Assembly (NCBI GenBank): GCA_903828675.1
Contig: CAIKND010000239.1
Coordinates: forward strand, 1 to 64,000
Direction of reading: 5' to 3'
Length of the DNA stretch: 64,000 bases
From: an uncultured Acidobacteriaceae bacterium
GTDB taxonomy: Bacteria; Acidobacteriota; Terriglobia; Terriglobales; Acidobacteriaceae
The notes beneath the pieces are model-generated. The model was given only the letters and a program-made list of their open reading frames with translations. It was not told where the DNA came from and searched no databases. The position numbers and the translations under genes are program-made. Shown here piece by piece: positions 1 through 13,900 of this stretch (position 1 is its first letter; each line of letters starts with the position of its first letter).

Positions 1-300
1 AAAGGCCTCTGCAGGCGCTACGCGAAGCCGCTTGAACCCTATCTCTCCCCATTCTTCCAGCCGAAACTCGCCATCTCGCCAGGAAAAACATCTCCATCCT
101 TTTCACTGCGAAAACAAAGGCTTGATCAGAGCTTCCCTAAGAGCTTCCATGTGATTGCCATGGACAAGCAATCGTTTGCCCTTAAAGTCCGCCCAAGCGG
201 CGATACAACTGCGGGCAATCTGACAGGGAGATTCCAGATTGCTTGACGATCCTCCCCTGCCTTGTTATTCAAATATGCTTGGAACTTCGAGGAGGAGAAG
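1..300. other. Leading segment without a confident gene
   Basis: Frame 1 on the plus strand is open from the window edge to a TGA at 244-246, which could be the last 81 codons of a gene that starts outside the window. The translated sequence shows no recognisable domain and its composition is not persuasive, so it is not called as a gene. The end of the segment holds a good ribosome binding site (GAGGAG near 289) for the gene at 301. Confidence 0.3.
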
Positions 301-720
301 ATGAAGAATTCGGGCACAAGCCAGGACCGGCCGGCATCCGAGCTCATCTCGGAACGAATTGCCGAACTCGGGGACTGGCGCGGGAGAACCCTGAGCAGAA
401 TGCGCAGGCTGATCAAGGACGCTGACCCGGATGCGGTGGAGGAGTGGAAGTGGATGGGCACTCCGGTGTGGTCACACGACGGCATCCTCTGCACGGGCGA
501 ATCCTACAAGAATGTCGTGAAACTTACCTTCGCGAAGGGCGCGTCTCTTGAGGATCCGGTGGGTTTATTCAACTCGAGTCTGGAAGGAAACGTGCGCCGC
601 GCCATCGACATCCACGAGGGGGAAGAAGTGGACGAGGCCGCCTTCAAGGCGCTGGTTCTCGAGGCGGTCGCCCTGAACAGTCTGAACAAGCGGAGAGCTG
701 CGAAGAAGGCGAAGGCATGA
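301..720 (+). CDS. DUF1801 (YdhG-like) domain protein
   Basis: The 139-residue cytoplasmic protein matches the DUF1801/YdhG fold in outline: a helical N-terminus followed by the motif VEEWKWMGTPVWSHDG, a central 'KNVVKLTFAKGA' strand and a C-terminal run of Lys/Ala. The family's fold is frataxin-like and its function is unclear. The ATG at 301 is chosen over upstream starts because GAGGAG lies 6-11 bases before it. No operon partner is visible: metH downstream is on the opposite strand and convergent. Family assignment is by recognition of the motif, so moderately sure. Confidence 0.75.
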   Translation: MKNSGTSQDRPASELISERIAELGDWRGRTLSRMRRLIKDADPDAVEEWKWMGTPVWSHDGILCTGESYKNVVKLTFAKGASLEDPVGLFNSSLEGNVRRAIDIHEGEEVDEAAFKALVLEAVALNSLNKRRAAKKAKA

Positions 721-1159
721 TGAGGAAGCGCCGGGGAATTCGTTGTCTGCCGGTGTGGCGAATCAGAAGTTCGTTGCATAAATCGGAGTCCCGGAGCGCA
801 GGGCCAGTGCATCTTTTGAGTACGGAGTGGCTGTGGGATTTTGGGCTGCGCTGCGGACATTCAGCGGATGCACGCGAAAGGCAAGTGCAACGGCACCCGC
901 GGCTCCTTCAATTCCCTCCGCTTCGCTTCGGTCACTCCTAATGAACGGTCTGGTTGAGTGTAGTTCTGTCCCACCCATTCCGCAAAGAACGCGGAATGGA
1001 TGGGGCACGGTGCTTAGATGCGGGGTAGACGGCGCCGTTCATTCCCGGACGTAACGCGCTGCCGCGAGTAAAGATGCTCAGGATGACAGTGCATTTTTGA
1101 GTACTGAAGAGACGCCGAATTTTGCGCTCGCATCGAAAGTGCCGAATGAGGGCGCTGCG
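721..1159. other. Convergent intergenic region with host repeat
   Basis: This 439-bp gap separates the 3' ends of the DUF1801 gene and metH. It contains one copy of the dispersed hairpin repeat (941-1013). Short reading frames here are translations of repeats and show no protein-like features. Confidence 0.6.
941..1013. repeat. Dispersed hairpin repeat, copy 1
   Basis: A segment beginning ATGAACGG and containing the near-perfect inverted repeat CCACCCATTCCGC / GCGGAATGGATGG around a short AAAGAAC loop. Closely related copies lie at 52914-52958, 53181-53257 and 63887-63959, with a half copy near 53117-53134. All lie between genes. It is most likely a REP/MITE-like host element and may also work as a transcript-end hairpin. 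Confidence 0.85.
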
Positions 1160-5083
<3,924 letters not shown>

Positions 5084-5362
5084 AGTCTTCCGAAGGTCAT
5101 GGAGCAGGCGCCATCCTGGACGATGCGCGCGGGTTGGGTTGCTGAAGATGGACCAATCCGTTACAGGCGTTACCGGCCGCCAGGGGATACAGAGGAAAGC
5201 AGCCTATTCTCAAGAATATCGGAGTTTGGGCCGAGTCTGGACCGATTTGCGGTAAATGGGCCTGCGATGGGGCTGGAATGTCGTGAACCGGGGCTCAGCG
5301 ACGAGATTCGGTTTGGCGGGGATACCGAGAGCGCATGCTCTAGACTTAAAGCTGGACACTCC

Positions 5363-6370
5363 ATGATGAAGTTTTTTGGCGGTAAGAAAGATACTTCGGC
5401 GGCTGCTGACAACGCGGCCGGAAACGGCCCGGAAGACCCAGCGGCAGAGACACCCCGCGCAGGGCTTTTCGCGCGGATGAAGCAGGCGGTCTCGCGGACG
5501 CGGGAGTCGCTGTCCTCAAAGATTGAGGGCATTGCCGCCCTGACGCGCACGGTGGACGAGCAGGCGCTGGAAGATCTGGAATCGGCGCTGCTGACGAGCG
5601 ACCTGGGGGTGGATACGACCACCACGATCCTGGAGGCACTGCGGGAGCGGGCGCGGCGGCAGGCGATTGAGGGCGGCAGCGAACTGAGGGACCTGCTGAA
5701 GGCGCAGTTGCAGGCGATTCTGGAGGCGCCGATGCGCCCTGTCCCGATGCCGGATGCGCCGCCGAAGGTAACTTTTCTGGTTGGCGTTAACGGGACGGGC
5801 AAGACGACTTCGGCCGGGAAGCTGGCCGCGTGGAGCAGGGCGCAGGGGCGCTCGGTTCTGCTGTGCGCCGCGGATACGTTCCGGGCAGCGGCGATTGAAC
5901 AGCTTGAGGTTTGGGCTTCGCGGTCGGGTGTGGAGATGATCAAGACGCGGCACGGAGGCGATCCGGCGGCGGTGCTTTACGACTCGATCTCCGCTGCCAA
6001 GGCGCGCGGGATTCAGGAACTATATGTGGATACCGCAGGGCGACTGCACACCAAGACCGGCCTGATGGACGAGTTGGACAAGATGCGCCGGACGGCGGCG
6101 CGGCTGATTCCGGATGCGCCACACGAGGTGCTGCTGGTGATGGACGCGACCACGGGGCAGAATGGCCTTCAGCAGGCCCGGCTGTTTACGCAGGCGGCCG
6201 GGGTGACGGGGATCGTGCTGACCAAGCTGGATGGGACGGCCAAGGGCGGCATCGCCGTGGCTATCGCGCGGGAATTGAATTTGCCGGTGCGGTTCGTGGG
6301 TGTCGGCGAGCAGATGACGGATTTACTGGAGTTTTCGGCGGCAGCTTTTGTGGATTCGTTGCTGGGGTAG
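5363..6370 (+). CDS. ftsY: Signal recognition particle receptor FtsY
   Basis: GTPase that docks SRP-bound ribosomes at the membrane. The 335 residues show a short acidic/variable N-terminus (1-40), a helical N domain (about 40-130) and the NG GTPase domain: GVNGTGKTTS (141-150), DTFRAAA (171-177), DTAGR (223-227) and TKLDGTAKGG. The N-terminal A region is short, as is common outside enterobacteria. Tandem ATG codons open the gene at 5363 and 5366 and the choice matters little. Longer in-frame extensions upstream overlap metH and lack FtsY character. No partner gene follows closely. Confidence 0.95.
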   Translation: MMKFFGGKKDTSAAADNAAGNGPEDPAAETPRAGLFARMKQAVSRTRESLSSKIEGIAALTRTVDEQALEDLESALLTSDLGVDTTTTILEALRERARRQAIEGGSELRDLLKAQLQAILEAPMRPVPMPDAPPKVTFLVGVNGTGKTTSAGKLAAWSRAQGRSVLLCAADTFRAAAIEQLEVWASRSGVEMIKTRHGGDPAAVLYDSISAAKARGIQELYVDTAGRLHTKTGLMDELDKMRRTAARLIPDAPHEVLLVMDATTGQNGLQQARLFTQAAGVTGIVLTKLDGTAKGGIAVAIARELNLPVRFVGVGEQMTDLLEFSAAAFVDSLLG

Positions 6371-6441
6371 GCCGGGATGCGAATAGGGATCATCGTTCCC
6401 TCTGGTCGAAGATGCTTATCGCAAAAGGAAAGGCAGGCTGA

Positions 6442-6909
6442 ATGATCCGCTCTTTGAAATCCCATCTGTCTTTGCTGGGCGCTTATGCCATATTTATTGG
6501 AATACTTGGATCAGGCAATTTATTTGCTCGCGCCCAAACCTCCGTGGTTTCGATCCCCTCAATCCAAATCGCCGATGGAGAACGGATCGTTGGATTCGAA
6601 ATTCACGTTCGACCCGGACGAATCGCAGCTCTGCCAACGATTCCAATTGGGTGGAACATTCAGATCGATAATGATCCTTCATGGGACACGTCGATCACCG
6701 GATCTGTCAAAGTTGGCGCTGCAGCGCTTGATTGCAAATTTTTTAAGAGGTTCCTCGTAGTCGAGAAGAGCGAGCCTATGGGAGGCCACTTTGACATTCA
6801 AGGCGAAATCATTGTGACGAAGGATTTTGTCACATCGCGGAGAATCAAGCTCGAACCCAGCGACTTCAAACTACTCCCTCGCGCACGATTCTCTGCGCAA
6901 AAGCAATAA
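6442..6909 (+). CDS. Small secreted protein, function unknown
   Basis: The 155-residue product begins with a basic stretch and a hydrophobic core (about residues 8-28) ending ARAQ, a convincing Sec signal peptide. The mature part is a predicted beta-rich domain with no recognised family. It follows ftsY by 71 bases on the same strand. It is the last host gene before the prophage. Confidence 0.7.
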   Translation: MIRSLKSHLSLLGAYAIFIGILGSGNLFARAQTSVVSIPSIQIADGERIVGFEIHVRPGRIAALPTIPIGWNIQIDNDPSWDTSITGSVKVGAAALDCKFFKRFLVVEKSEPMGGHFDIQGEIIVTKDFVTSRRIKLEPSDFKLLPRARFSAQKQ

Positions 6910-7030
6910 GCGAGTCTTAGCCTGAAGTGTACGGGCTTTGGTTCGTACGTCACCGAGTTCAAAGAAGATGGGCTTTCCTGGCTGAGGAAAACGGTCTGAA
7001 TTCGAGTTAATGCCTTGATCGAGATGCAGC

Positions 7031-7065
7031 AGGGGCTAAAGCCCGGGTTTATTTTCAACGGTTTG
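7031..7065. repeat. Left half of the host repeat split by the prophage
   Basis: Begins AGGGGCTAAAGCCC, like the repeat in metH, and is cut after GTTTG (7061-7065). The other half resumes at 46546. The last five bases are the left copy of the target-site duplication. Confidence 0.85.
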
Positions 7066-7116
7066 TGTGGCTGCAGCCGCTCCACTGCACTGAATACAGG
7101 AATTATGCTGCACCAC
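7066..7116. repeat. Prophage left end with putative transposase site L1
   Basis: The end is TGTGGCTGCAGCC, including a palindrome at 7069-7078. At 7091-7116 lies a site beginning TGAATACAGGAATT and ending CTGCACCAC. It is the inverse of sites at 46412-46434 (22 of 23 positions over 7094-7116) and 46521-46545 (shared core TACAGGAATT and TGCAC). End-proximal repeated sites are the expected binding sites for a MuA-type transposase. A weaker reversed match (GGAATTAC core) lies near 7143-7150. Confidence 0.8.
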
Positions 7117-7187
7117 TCCAAAAACCACCCCCTGCTTACAATGGTAATTCCAGTCCAAATGTTTACCATTTCGCCAATATCTACCGA

Positions 7188-9455
7188 TCATGGATAAAGG
7201 ATGTCGGGTTGATCCGTCGAATTTACCGGCATATCGGGCAGATTTGACCACCTGGAAATGATGAAAATTCCAACGCCGGGAGCAGGGTCGCCGCCTTGTG
7301 TGAGCTTGACGCTGGAGCTGTCTCCCGAGAGCGTTGGATCATCAATATATAGGCACCATGAGTTTCCCGATCCGTCCGACACAACGTTATCGAACCGGCC
7401 CGCTGGATAGTGCAAGGTGATTCCCGGAGGCACATGTAAGTTGATCGCAGTCCACGCGACCGTTGAGACGGCGGCATTCGCAGGAACATCCTGCCAAACT
7501 GTAGTGAGGCTGACAGTTCCGGAGGTGAGTGTAAAGCCACTCCCTGATCCAGCGCCCGTGCCCACGCCAGCATAAGGAAGCTGCCCAGGAACGGTCGCAA
7601 AACTGGAGTTCCGATCAACAGAAACATCGGTAAAGATAGCTGGGCTCGAATTGAAAGACCTGAGTGTAAGCTGCAGAATTCCAGATCCCTGATCTGTGCC
7701 AGTGTTCATTGCCCCAGATCGCGCAGGCGCCGCTGTGAAATTTCCTCCCGTCGAGTTCTGCACTTCCTGCTGGAAATGGCTGATGTTCTTAGCCATAATT
7801 TCATAATCGCCAGCTAACTCGAAGAACACTGACGGGTCAAGCGTGATCACATCACCTGGCTGCTGGGCCTTCAAGGCTCGCATCGAAGCATCGACGCTCT
7901 CCGAGAATAAACTCAGGGTGACCTGCCAGGGTGGAAGATAGGGAGAACCCAAAAGGCTGATATCGCCGAAAGTACGCAAAAGCATATTCTGGTTAAGCCA
8001 ATCGATTCCCAGATCTCTATATACCTCGTACTGAAGCAGTCTCATCGCCTGGTCATAGGTCATGCTCGCAAAATCGTAAGTGACCTTGATCCGCTTCAGC
8101 CGCAAACCTGCCACGTTTGGGGGAAAGATATGCCCTTGAGCGAGCTGATGCTGCTGGTGGTTGATCTCCGGAGTTCTCTGACTGAACCGAGACTGGATGT
8201 ATCCAATAAACCCACCTGTGCCACTCACGGCTGCAGCGGTTGAGACACTGCAATCTATTTCTCGCGGCGTTCCCGATGGAATCGCGCTCACAGTGTAAGC
8301 AGCATCAAGCGTCGACGGATCGACTCCGCCAACGCTAATTACATCTCCCACAGCGCAGGGATTCGGGTTCACAGTATCTATCTGGACAAGGGCCGATGCG
8401 CCGCCAGTTCCAGGTGTAGAGCTGATCGTGCTGATCGCCGCCATGGCAGGAAGGCCCAACTCAAGGAATCTCCCGATATATCGGTTTGCTCCCTGGCTCA
8501 CCTGGCTATCGTCGCGCTCGATCGATGATGATGCCAAGTGCCGAGCAGACACTATAAACGTCGAGGCGCGCGGTCGATCGATAGCCACGCAGATCTTCCC
8601 CGCGTATTCGTACCAATACCCCCTGCAGCACAATAAGACCTGCTCTAACATGGAAGCGAGTGTGGAACCGCTTGCAAACACGTAACTTCCTGAAAACCGC
8701 GGCAGACCATTCGCCAGGAGTTCGTCGCAATACTGGGCACAATCAAAGATATAAGGCCAGTTGAACCGCGAGGCTTCATCCGCCGTCAGTGCGTCGGGCA
8801 ATCCGCCCTGTGGGAGCGCATAGTCAGGTTTAATGGCGCGGCGAAGCCAGAGATCCACGAAATGCCACATCGGATTAGTGGTGAATCGGTAGGCAATCTG
8901 TTTTCCGCTCCCGTCAAATATTCGGCATCGCATTCCGCGGAAGTCCGCAACAGGCGCCATTGCCGAGTTATCGCTGGTGGCAGGCGTCCACCCAATTGTG
9001 TAGTAAGCGCGGCGCGAATAACAAAGGCGAGTGATCAAGTTGCCAATCGGACCGAGAACAGGATCGATAACCTGTGCCGTCTCAGAATTTCCAGGAGTGG
9101 ATCCCAATGGAGCGTCGCACCCGGTATGAAAGCTGAACGAGTTCAAAGTGGGTGTTGTTACGATCGTGTCTGTGCCAAATCCGCTAGGCGTGACACCGAG
9201 CAAACTTCTTCCCATCAGGTTGCCGTTCGAATCATAAGCAAACTGGAGTGCCCCGCCCACCCAAAGAGCATTGCAACCATCCAGTTCACCCTCGCCCAGG
9301 TCCCAGACTCCGATCTGCATATTCGCGGGCTGAGGCGTCGCGGCCGCGGCTGGAACAGAGTAATCGATCACACGCATCCCGGTCGCGCGAAAATGGCCAT
9401 AACTCAACGGCCAGGGGGTACCCATATTGGCGGTGCAGATGTCTCCGGATGGCAT
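7188..9455 (-). CDS. Tail tip / host-specificity protein
   Basis: The 755-residue protein is the last gene of the leftward structural operon and ends about 120 bases from the prophage end. It sits after the M-like and L-like tail genes, where lambda gpJ or the GTA tip protein is found. The sequence is consistent with a modular beta-rich structural protein: a globular N-terminal half with a conserved 'GYWYEYAGKICVAID' segment and a Gly/Ser/Thr-rich C-terminal part (about 560-755). Its stop and start overlap the upstream gene (TAATG). The assignment rests mainly on position and size. Confidence 0.65.
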   Translation of the reverse strand: MPSGDICTANMGTPWPLSYGHFRATGMRVIDYSVPAAAATPQPANMQIGVWDLGEGELDGCNALWVGGALQFAYDSNGNLMGRSLLGVTPSGFGTDTIVTTPTLNSFSFHTGCDAPLGSTPGNSETAQVIDPVLGPIGNLITRLCYSRRAYYTIGWTPATSDNSAMAPVADFRGMRCRIFDGSGKQIAYRFTTNPMWHFVDLWLRRAIKPDYALPQGGLPDALTADEASRFNWPYIFDCAQYCDELLANGLPRFSGSYVFASGSTLASMLEQVLLCCRGYWYEYAGKICVAIDRPRASTFIVSARHLASSSIERDDSQVSQGANRYIGRFLELGLPAMAAISTISSTPGTGGASALVQIDTVNPNPCAVGDVISVGGVDPSTLDAAYTVSAIPSGTPREIDCSVSTAAAVSGTGGFIGYIQSRFSQRTPEINHQQHQLAQGHIFPPNVAGLRLKRIKVTYDFASMTYDQAMRLLQYEVYRDLGIDWLNQNMLLRTFGDISLLGSPYLPPWQVTLSLFSESVDASMRALKAQQPGDVITLDPSVFFELAGDYEIMAKNISHFQQEVQNSTGGNFTAAPARSGAMNTGTDQGSGILQLTLRSFNSSPAIFTDVSVDRNSSFATVPGQLPYAGVGTGAGSGSGFTLTSGTVSLTTVWQDVPANAAVSTVAWTAINLHVPPGITLHYPAGRFDNVVSDGSGNSWCLYIDDPTLSGDSSSVKLTQGGDPAPGVGIFIISRWSNLPDMPVNSTDQPDILYP

Positions 9456-10192
9456 TAGACGAGCCTCCTATATTCCACCCGGTTCTCACTCACGTTTGCC
9501 GTGCCTGGATTAGTTGGAAAGACAACCGTATTCAGATAGCCGCCAAAGCGGTTCAGCTGGTGGCAGGTTGTATAAGTGTTATCGCAGGGCGAAGAGAATG
9601 CGCCATCATTTGCAGCCGTCGATCCACACCTGCGATCGCCAAAATTCCACTGGCAGGTCTCGCTGACGGTAAAGGGCTGACCATCGTAGTCATTCGGGTT
9701 GAACAAGAGGCTTGCGCCAAAGGTGCAAATACGCTCGCCCTCGCTATTGAGAGTCAATCGGCCATGCTGCTCAAACTCGGCTTCCTTCTTAACCAGGTTG
9801 AATTCCCTGAAACAGTAAAGTGCACCTTCGAAGGTGCGAGCAGAAAGCAGCCCAGCAAGATCACGTTGGAGGGTATTGCCACTGACATTTTGCACAGAGA
9901 TTGATGCGCTGACAGCACGCATGGCCCGTGTCTGATTGAAGCCGCTTGCGCTCAAGAGCCAGGGAAAATAGTGAGTGTCGTAATTAGCCGGCGGGTTAGC
10001 TAAGCCTGCGAGCCAGGCTGTAGGCGGAGTGCCCGGCAAAACGGAGGGATAGATAGGTGCCTCATCAATCGCAGTGCTGCCCCAGTGATAGCTCGTCCCA
10101 TCCATCGCTATCACGTCGAGCAACAGCACGGGAGCCGGGCCGCTGCGCGACGCCATGATCTGGATCAGTTCAGAGCTATATGAAAATGGCAT
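9455..10192 (-). CDS. Minor tail protein, lambda L / DUF2163-like, possible Fe-S protein
   Basis: The 245-residue protein has four late cysteines (180, 189, 203 and 210) spaced as C-x8-C-x13-C-x6-C, followed by LNRFGGYLNT. This arrangement resembles the C-terminal domain of lambda gpL, which carries a 4Fe-4S cluster, and GTA-type DUF2163 proteins. It should form part of the tail tip between the M-like protein and the terminal tip protein. The order tape measure, M-like, L-like, tip is that of long non-contractile tails. Cluster binding here is an inference from the cysteine pattern. Confidence 0.7.
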   Translation of the reverse strand: MPFSYSSELIQIMASRSGPAPVLLLDVIAMDGTSYHWGSTAIDEAPIYPSVLPGTPPTAWLAGLANPPANYDTHYFPWLLSASGFNQTRAMRAVSASISVQNVSGNTLQRDLAGLLSARTFEGALYCFREFNLVKKEAEFEQHGRLTLNSEGERICTFGASLLFNPNDYDGQPFTVSETCQWNFGDRRCGSTAANDGAFSSPCDNTYTTCHQLNRFGGYLNTVVFPTNPGTANVSENRVEYRRLV

Positions 10193-10993
10193 CTATCTCA
10201 TCACTTTCAAGGCGTCCCATAAGATTGTTCGCCCACTGCTAGCCGCGTTCTTCGTGTTCAACGGCTGCAGCGTCACGGTGTGGATTCCAAGGCTCACGTT
10301 CTGCTGCTGCAGGAGCATCGCGGCCGGAGTGGCGTTCGCAGAATAGAAATCAACGTTGCCTACTGAAGTTCCATCAAGGAGGATCGTCGCCTGGCCATAG
10401 GCTGGGCCGGTTGGCGCCCAGAACTGGAATCCATAGCCGGCGTAAACGTAGGCGGCCTGGTCAGTGACTACAGTTCCACCGTTTGCAAAGTGATATCCAC
10501 TCCTGGCTAAAGCGTCGGCCGCCAGCGTCCAGGTTCCAGATACAGCCGCGGTCTCGCGATCGCCCCAGTCGTTCAGCAGACACTCCCAAATTGCGTCCTC
10601 TTGCCAGTTATTGGGATAAATGAGCATCGGAGCGCCAGGCATTTCGTCAAACGTTACCTGCTGGATGCTCCAGTGGTTATGCGAGGTAGGCACAGGTTCG
10701 ACAGGCTGAGTGAAGCGCCCCACGTAATGCCGGCCACCGCCTTCATGGTCGATGATCGTGAAGAAGCCTTTTCGAAATTGCTCGTAATACCACTTCAGCC
10801 GCCGCGCGTCGTGCGCCAGCTTATCGATCCAGTTCAAACTGAACTGGTGGCCTTGATCGGTGATCTCACGAAAGTACGCGGGCCCCTGATTGCCCTTCGC
10901 GTTCAAGTGCGTCAACGGGCGCTTCTTCTGAAATCCGTAGTCAGGATTAAGCGGGTGCGTCGGCGTAGGGTTGAGAACTTCTAGCTGAGACAT
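10193..10993 (-). CDS. Minor tail protein, lambda M / GTA distal-tail-like
   Basis: The 266-residue protein follows the tape measure gene directly. The first 130 residues resemble gpM/DUF2460-type distal tail proteins (strand-rich, with FFTIIDHEGGGRHYVGRF). The rest (about 130-266) looks like an added beta-sandwich module with TWTLAADALARSGYHF and ATILLDGTSVGNVDF segments, perhaps sugar-binding. It would join the tail tube to the tip. The subfamily is uncertain; the tail role is supported by context. Confidence 0.6.
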   Translation of the reverse strand: MSQLEVLNPTPTHPLNPDYGFQKKRPLTHLNAKGNQGPAYFREITDQGHQFSLNWIDKLAHDARRLKWYYEQFRKGFFTIIDHEGGGRHYVGRFTQPVEPVPTSHNHWSIQQVTFDEMPGAPMLIYPNNWQEDAIWECLLNDWGDRETAAVSGTWTLAADALARSGYHFANGGTVVTDQAAYVYAGYGFQFWAPTGPAYGQATILLDGTSVGNVDFYSANATPAAMLLQQQNVSLGIHTVTLQPLNTKNAASSGRTILWDALKVMR

Positions 10994-13900
10994 CTATCCC
11001 CTCCCCATACCGCTGTACTGCCGTTGCCCTTGATTGATGGCGGCGATCAGATCCAGCGCGCCGCCAGACTTTGCCCAATGCGCCACGCTCTTTGAATCGA
11101 TCGCCTGAATATTCAAGGTCACGCTTCCCCCGCCTCCCGAGCTGCTCGGCATTCGCGGTTGGACAGCTTGTGAGTAAGCGAAGTTCGTTCCGCTGTTCAT
11201 CGCCTGCAGGATAGGAGCGTGCGCGGCCGCGGCCACCGGGTTGACTACGAATTCTTTTTGCATCGCGTGGATAAAGCCTTCACTGCCACCGGTCCCCAAA
11301 TCACCAAAGTCGTCGATCCACCCACCTGTGTGATACTGAGCAGCAGATAATGACAGCGCACTGCGACCGCCGATCTCCTGTTTCTGAAGCGAAGCAAGTA
11401 CAGCGTAGATCTCCGGCTGAATGGTGTTGTTGAAATAGAACCGCGCGCCGCTACCCATTTGCTGAGTTGAGTTCTGTGCGCTAATCAGCAAGCTGTTCAA
11501 TTCCGTGGAGATCGAGGTATAGCCGCTCCGGCCTGCCTCATAGTCCTGCATGTCCTTCGCGAGTGTTGGTTGGATAGTGTTGGCGTCCAGCCCTTGCGCC
11601 TGGCCGCGCCCTTTATCTCCTAGAAGTCCAGCTGTCAGACCGCTTGCAGCGCCAGCGACTGCGCCGATCGCTCCGCCTATGACTGTGCCGAGAGGTCCAA
11701 CGAAACTACCGATTGCCGCTCCCATTTCCATTCCGCCCAACGCACCGCCAAGCACGCCAGAAAGAGGATCCGAATTCTGGTAGGCAGAATAGATGCTTGT
11801 GCCCGCCATCAGCGCACCGCTGGCAATTCCCGCTGCCCCAGCGAAGCCCTTTGCTCCGGTTGCCGCGCCACCCGTACCCAGTGTGCTCTCCGCTGCAATG
11901 CCGTTGAGTCCAGGCATCATCATCGAGTTATCCCAGGTTGAGGTTGAAAGGGTGGACGTCGATGCACCTAGTCCCGGCATCATCATTGGATTCGATGCTG
12001 CCATGGATCCAATATCCGCACTGCCGCCACCGCTCGCTGCACCAGCTCCTCCCATACCTGGCAATGAGACGCCGCCCAGCGAACCGACTCCGGAAGTGCC
12101 GCTGCTAAAAGCCAAGGACCCCGCCGCGGATTGAAGTGAGGCAGACGCTGTCAACAGAGCCTGGCTGCCAGTCAGAAGTACCGTGCTGCCCTGTTGAAAC
12201 TGGATCATCGAGGGACTGATCGAACTACTGCCTGAACCCACGCCAAACGCCGATCCCAATGCGTGCAAGGGATTGGTGCTCGTGCTCATCTCCGGGCCCA
12301 TACCAAACATGTATTGCATGATGCCGCCAGCCGGAGTACTACCCTTAAAGGTCGAGAGCATCTCATTGGCCATCAACTGGAAAGCCGTATCCATGGCGCG
12401 CTTTTCAAAGAACTGAGCCGGATTACTGAACAGTTGCTGCAGGCCAGATGCAAGCTTGTCACGCATCTCCTGCTCGCTCTGGATCATCTCCGCAACCATC
12501 AACTGGTGCGCTGCGGTCCTCTTAGCATTAGCATCCTGTTCGACCATGGCCGCCGCGGTTGCGTTGTTCTTTATGTGAGCTAGCTGATCGTCTTCGTCAT
12601 TTTTGATCGCCCGAACCTTATCCTGCCATTCGTCCTGTATTCTCAGTGTCACCTGTTCCCAAGGTGAGAGCGAGATCCGCGCCGTCTGTTCTTCTTCCTT
12701 AGCAATTTGCTCCATTGTTTTGGTGTGGAGATGTTGCATCTGTGCGGCTGCGTTCTCTTCAACGTCGACGCCATGAGATACAAGCCGCATCCGAGCATCC
12801 TGAACAGCTTGAGCGCTGACTCCCTCACTAGCCGCATATTTTAGATAAGCCGTTTCGGCTCTCTTTATCTCCTTTTCCGCGGAATCAGCTATTCGCGCAT
12901 ACCCTGTTGCCTGAGCGTCGTCGGAAGCGGTTCCAAGGCGATCCATCTCGGCATAGAACTGCATCTGCGCGTCAGCCATTCTCTTGTTCTTTTTGTCGGC
13001 ATCATCGGCTTCCTTGTTCCAGAATTCCATCTCCTTCTGGTAGTACTCTGCGTCGATGTCCGCCATAGCTTGTGCAGACTGGCCATGCTGTGAAACCCAC
13101 TCGCTCTCCGCAAAACTCCGCTGTGCCTCCAGCAGATAAATTCCAGAGAGCTGAGATTCCAGTGCTTTTTCGTCGAGTGCCCGAATTGCAGATTGCTTCT
13201 CTTTTTCTTTAGCCACTGTCTGCTGCTGATCTGCGGTTCCTGGCTTTGCGTGATCCATGTCTGCGTAGATGCTATTAAGCGTGGCGACTATTGCATCTCG
13301 CTTATTTGTCAAGCTTTCTATCATCTGCGCGCCCAGATCCACGCGCTGCTGATCTTTCAAGAGATCGGAATCAGAGACCTTTAGTACTCCTCCAGAGTTG
13401 TAAGGAACCAGTTGGGCTGTTGCGAGAATTTCTTTTTGCTTGTCCTCATATTTCTGTAGCCGACCGATCGTTATATCGAGGTCCATCGGTGCAATAGATG
13501 TTCCCGCGATTTGCTGAAATCGGTCCTTGATCTCATCGGGGGCCTTCTTCCACTTGTCATCGTTGAAGATTTTCGAAACGTCAATGTTCTCATTCAAAAT
13601 GTTGTTGGCTTTGAACTGATCTGCAGCCTTCGACCCTTGAGTGACCTGGATAAAGTGTTCTTGAGCAACGCGTTGTTGCTCTAATGATTCTGAAGACATC
13701 TCACCGAAGAGTTTGACTGCGTCTGAAGCAGCCGCGATCTCATCCTTCATCAGAACCCATTTGTCGTAGGCTTGAACTACCTTCTCCCCCATGTTTATAA
13801 GGATGTCCGCCGCGCCCATCGCAATTAGCCCAGGGCCAATCATCCCGATTGCCCCAGTCAGCATCTGGCTCTGGTTAATTACAGCCTGCATGGCGCGAGG

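Noticed and set aside
1..246. Open frame entering from the left edge on the plus strand
   Set aside because: No recognisable protein features and no start visible; kept only as a possible partial gene.
5084..5362. Possible SAH or cobalamin riboswitch before metH
   Set aside because: No conserved core blocks were found in the divergent region.
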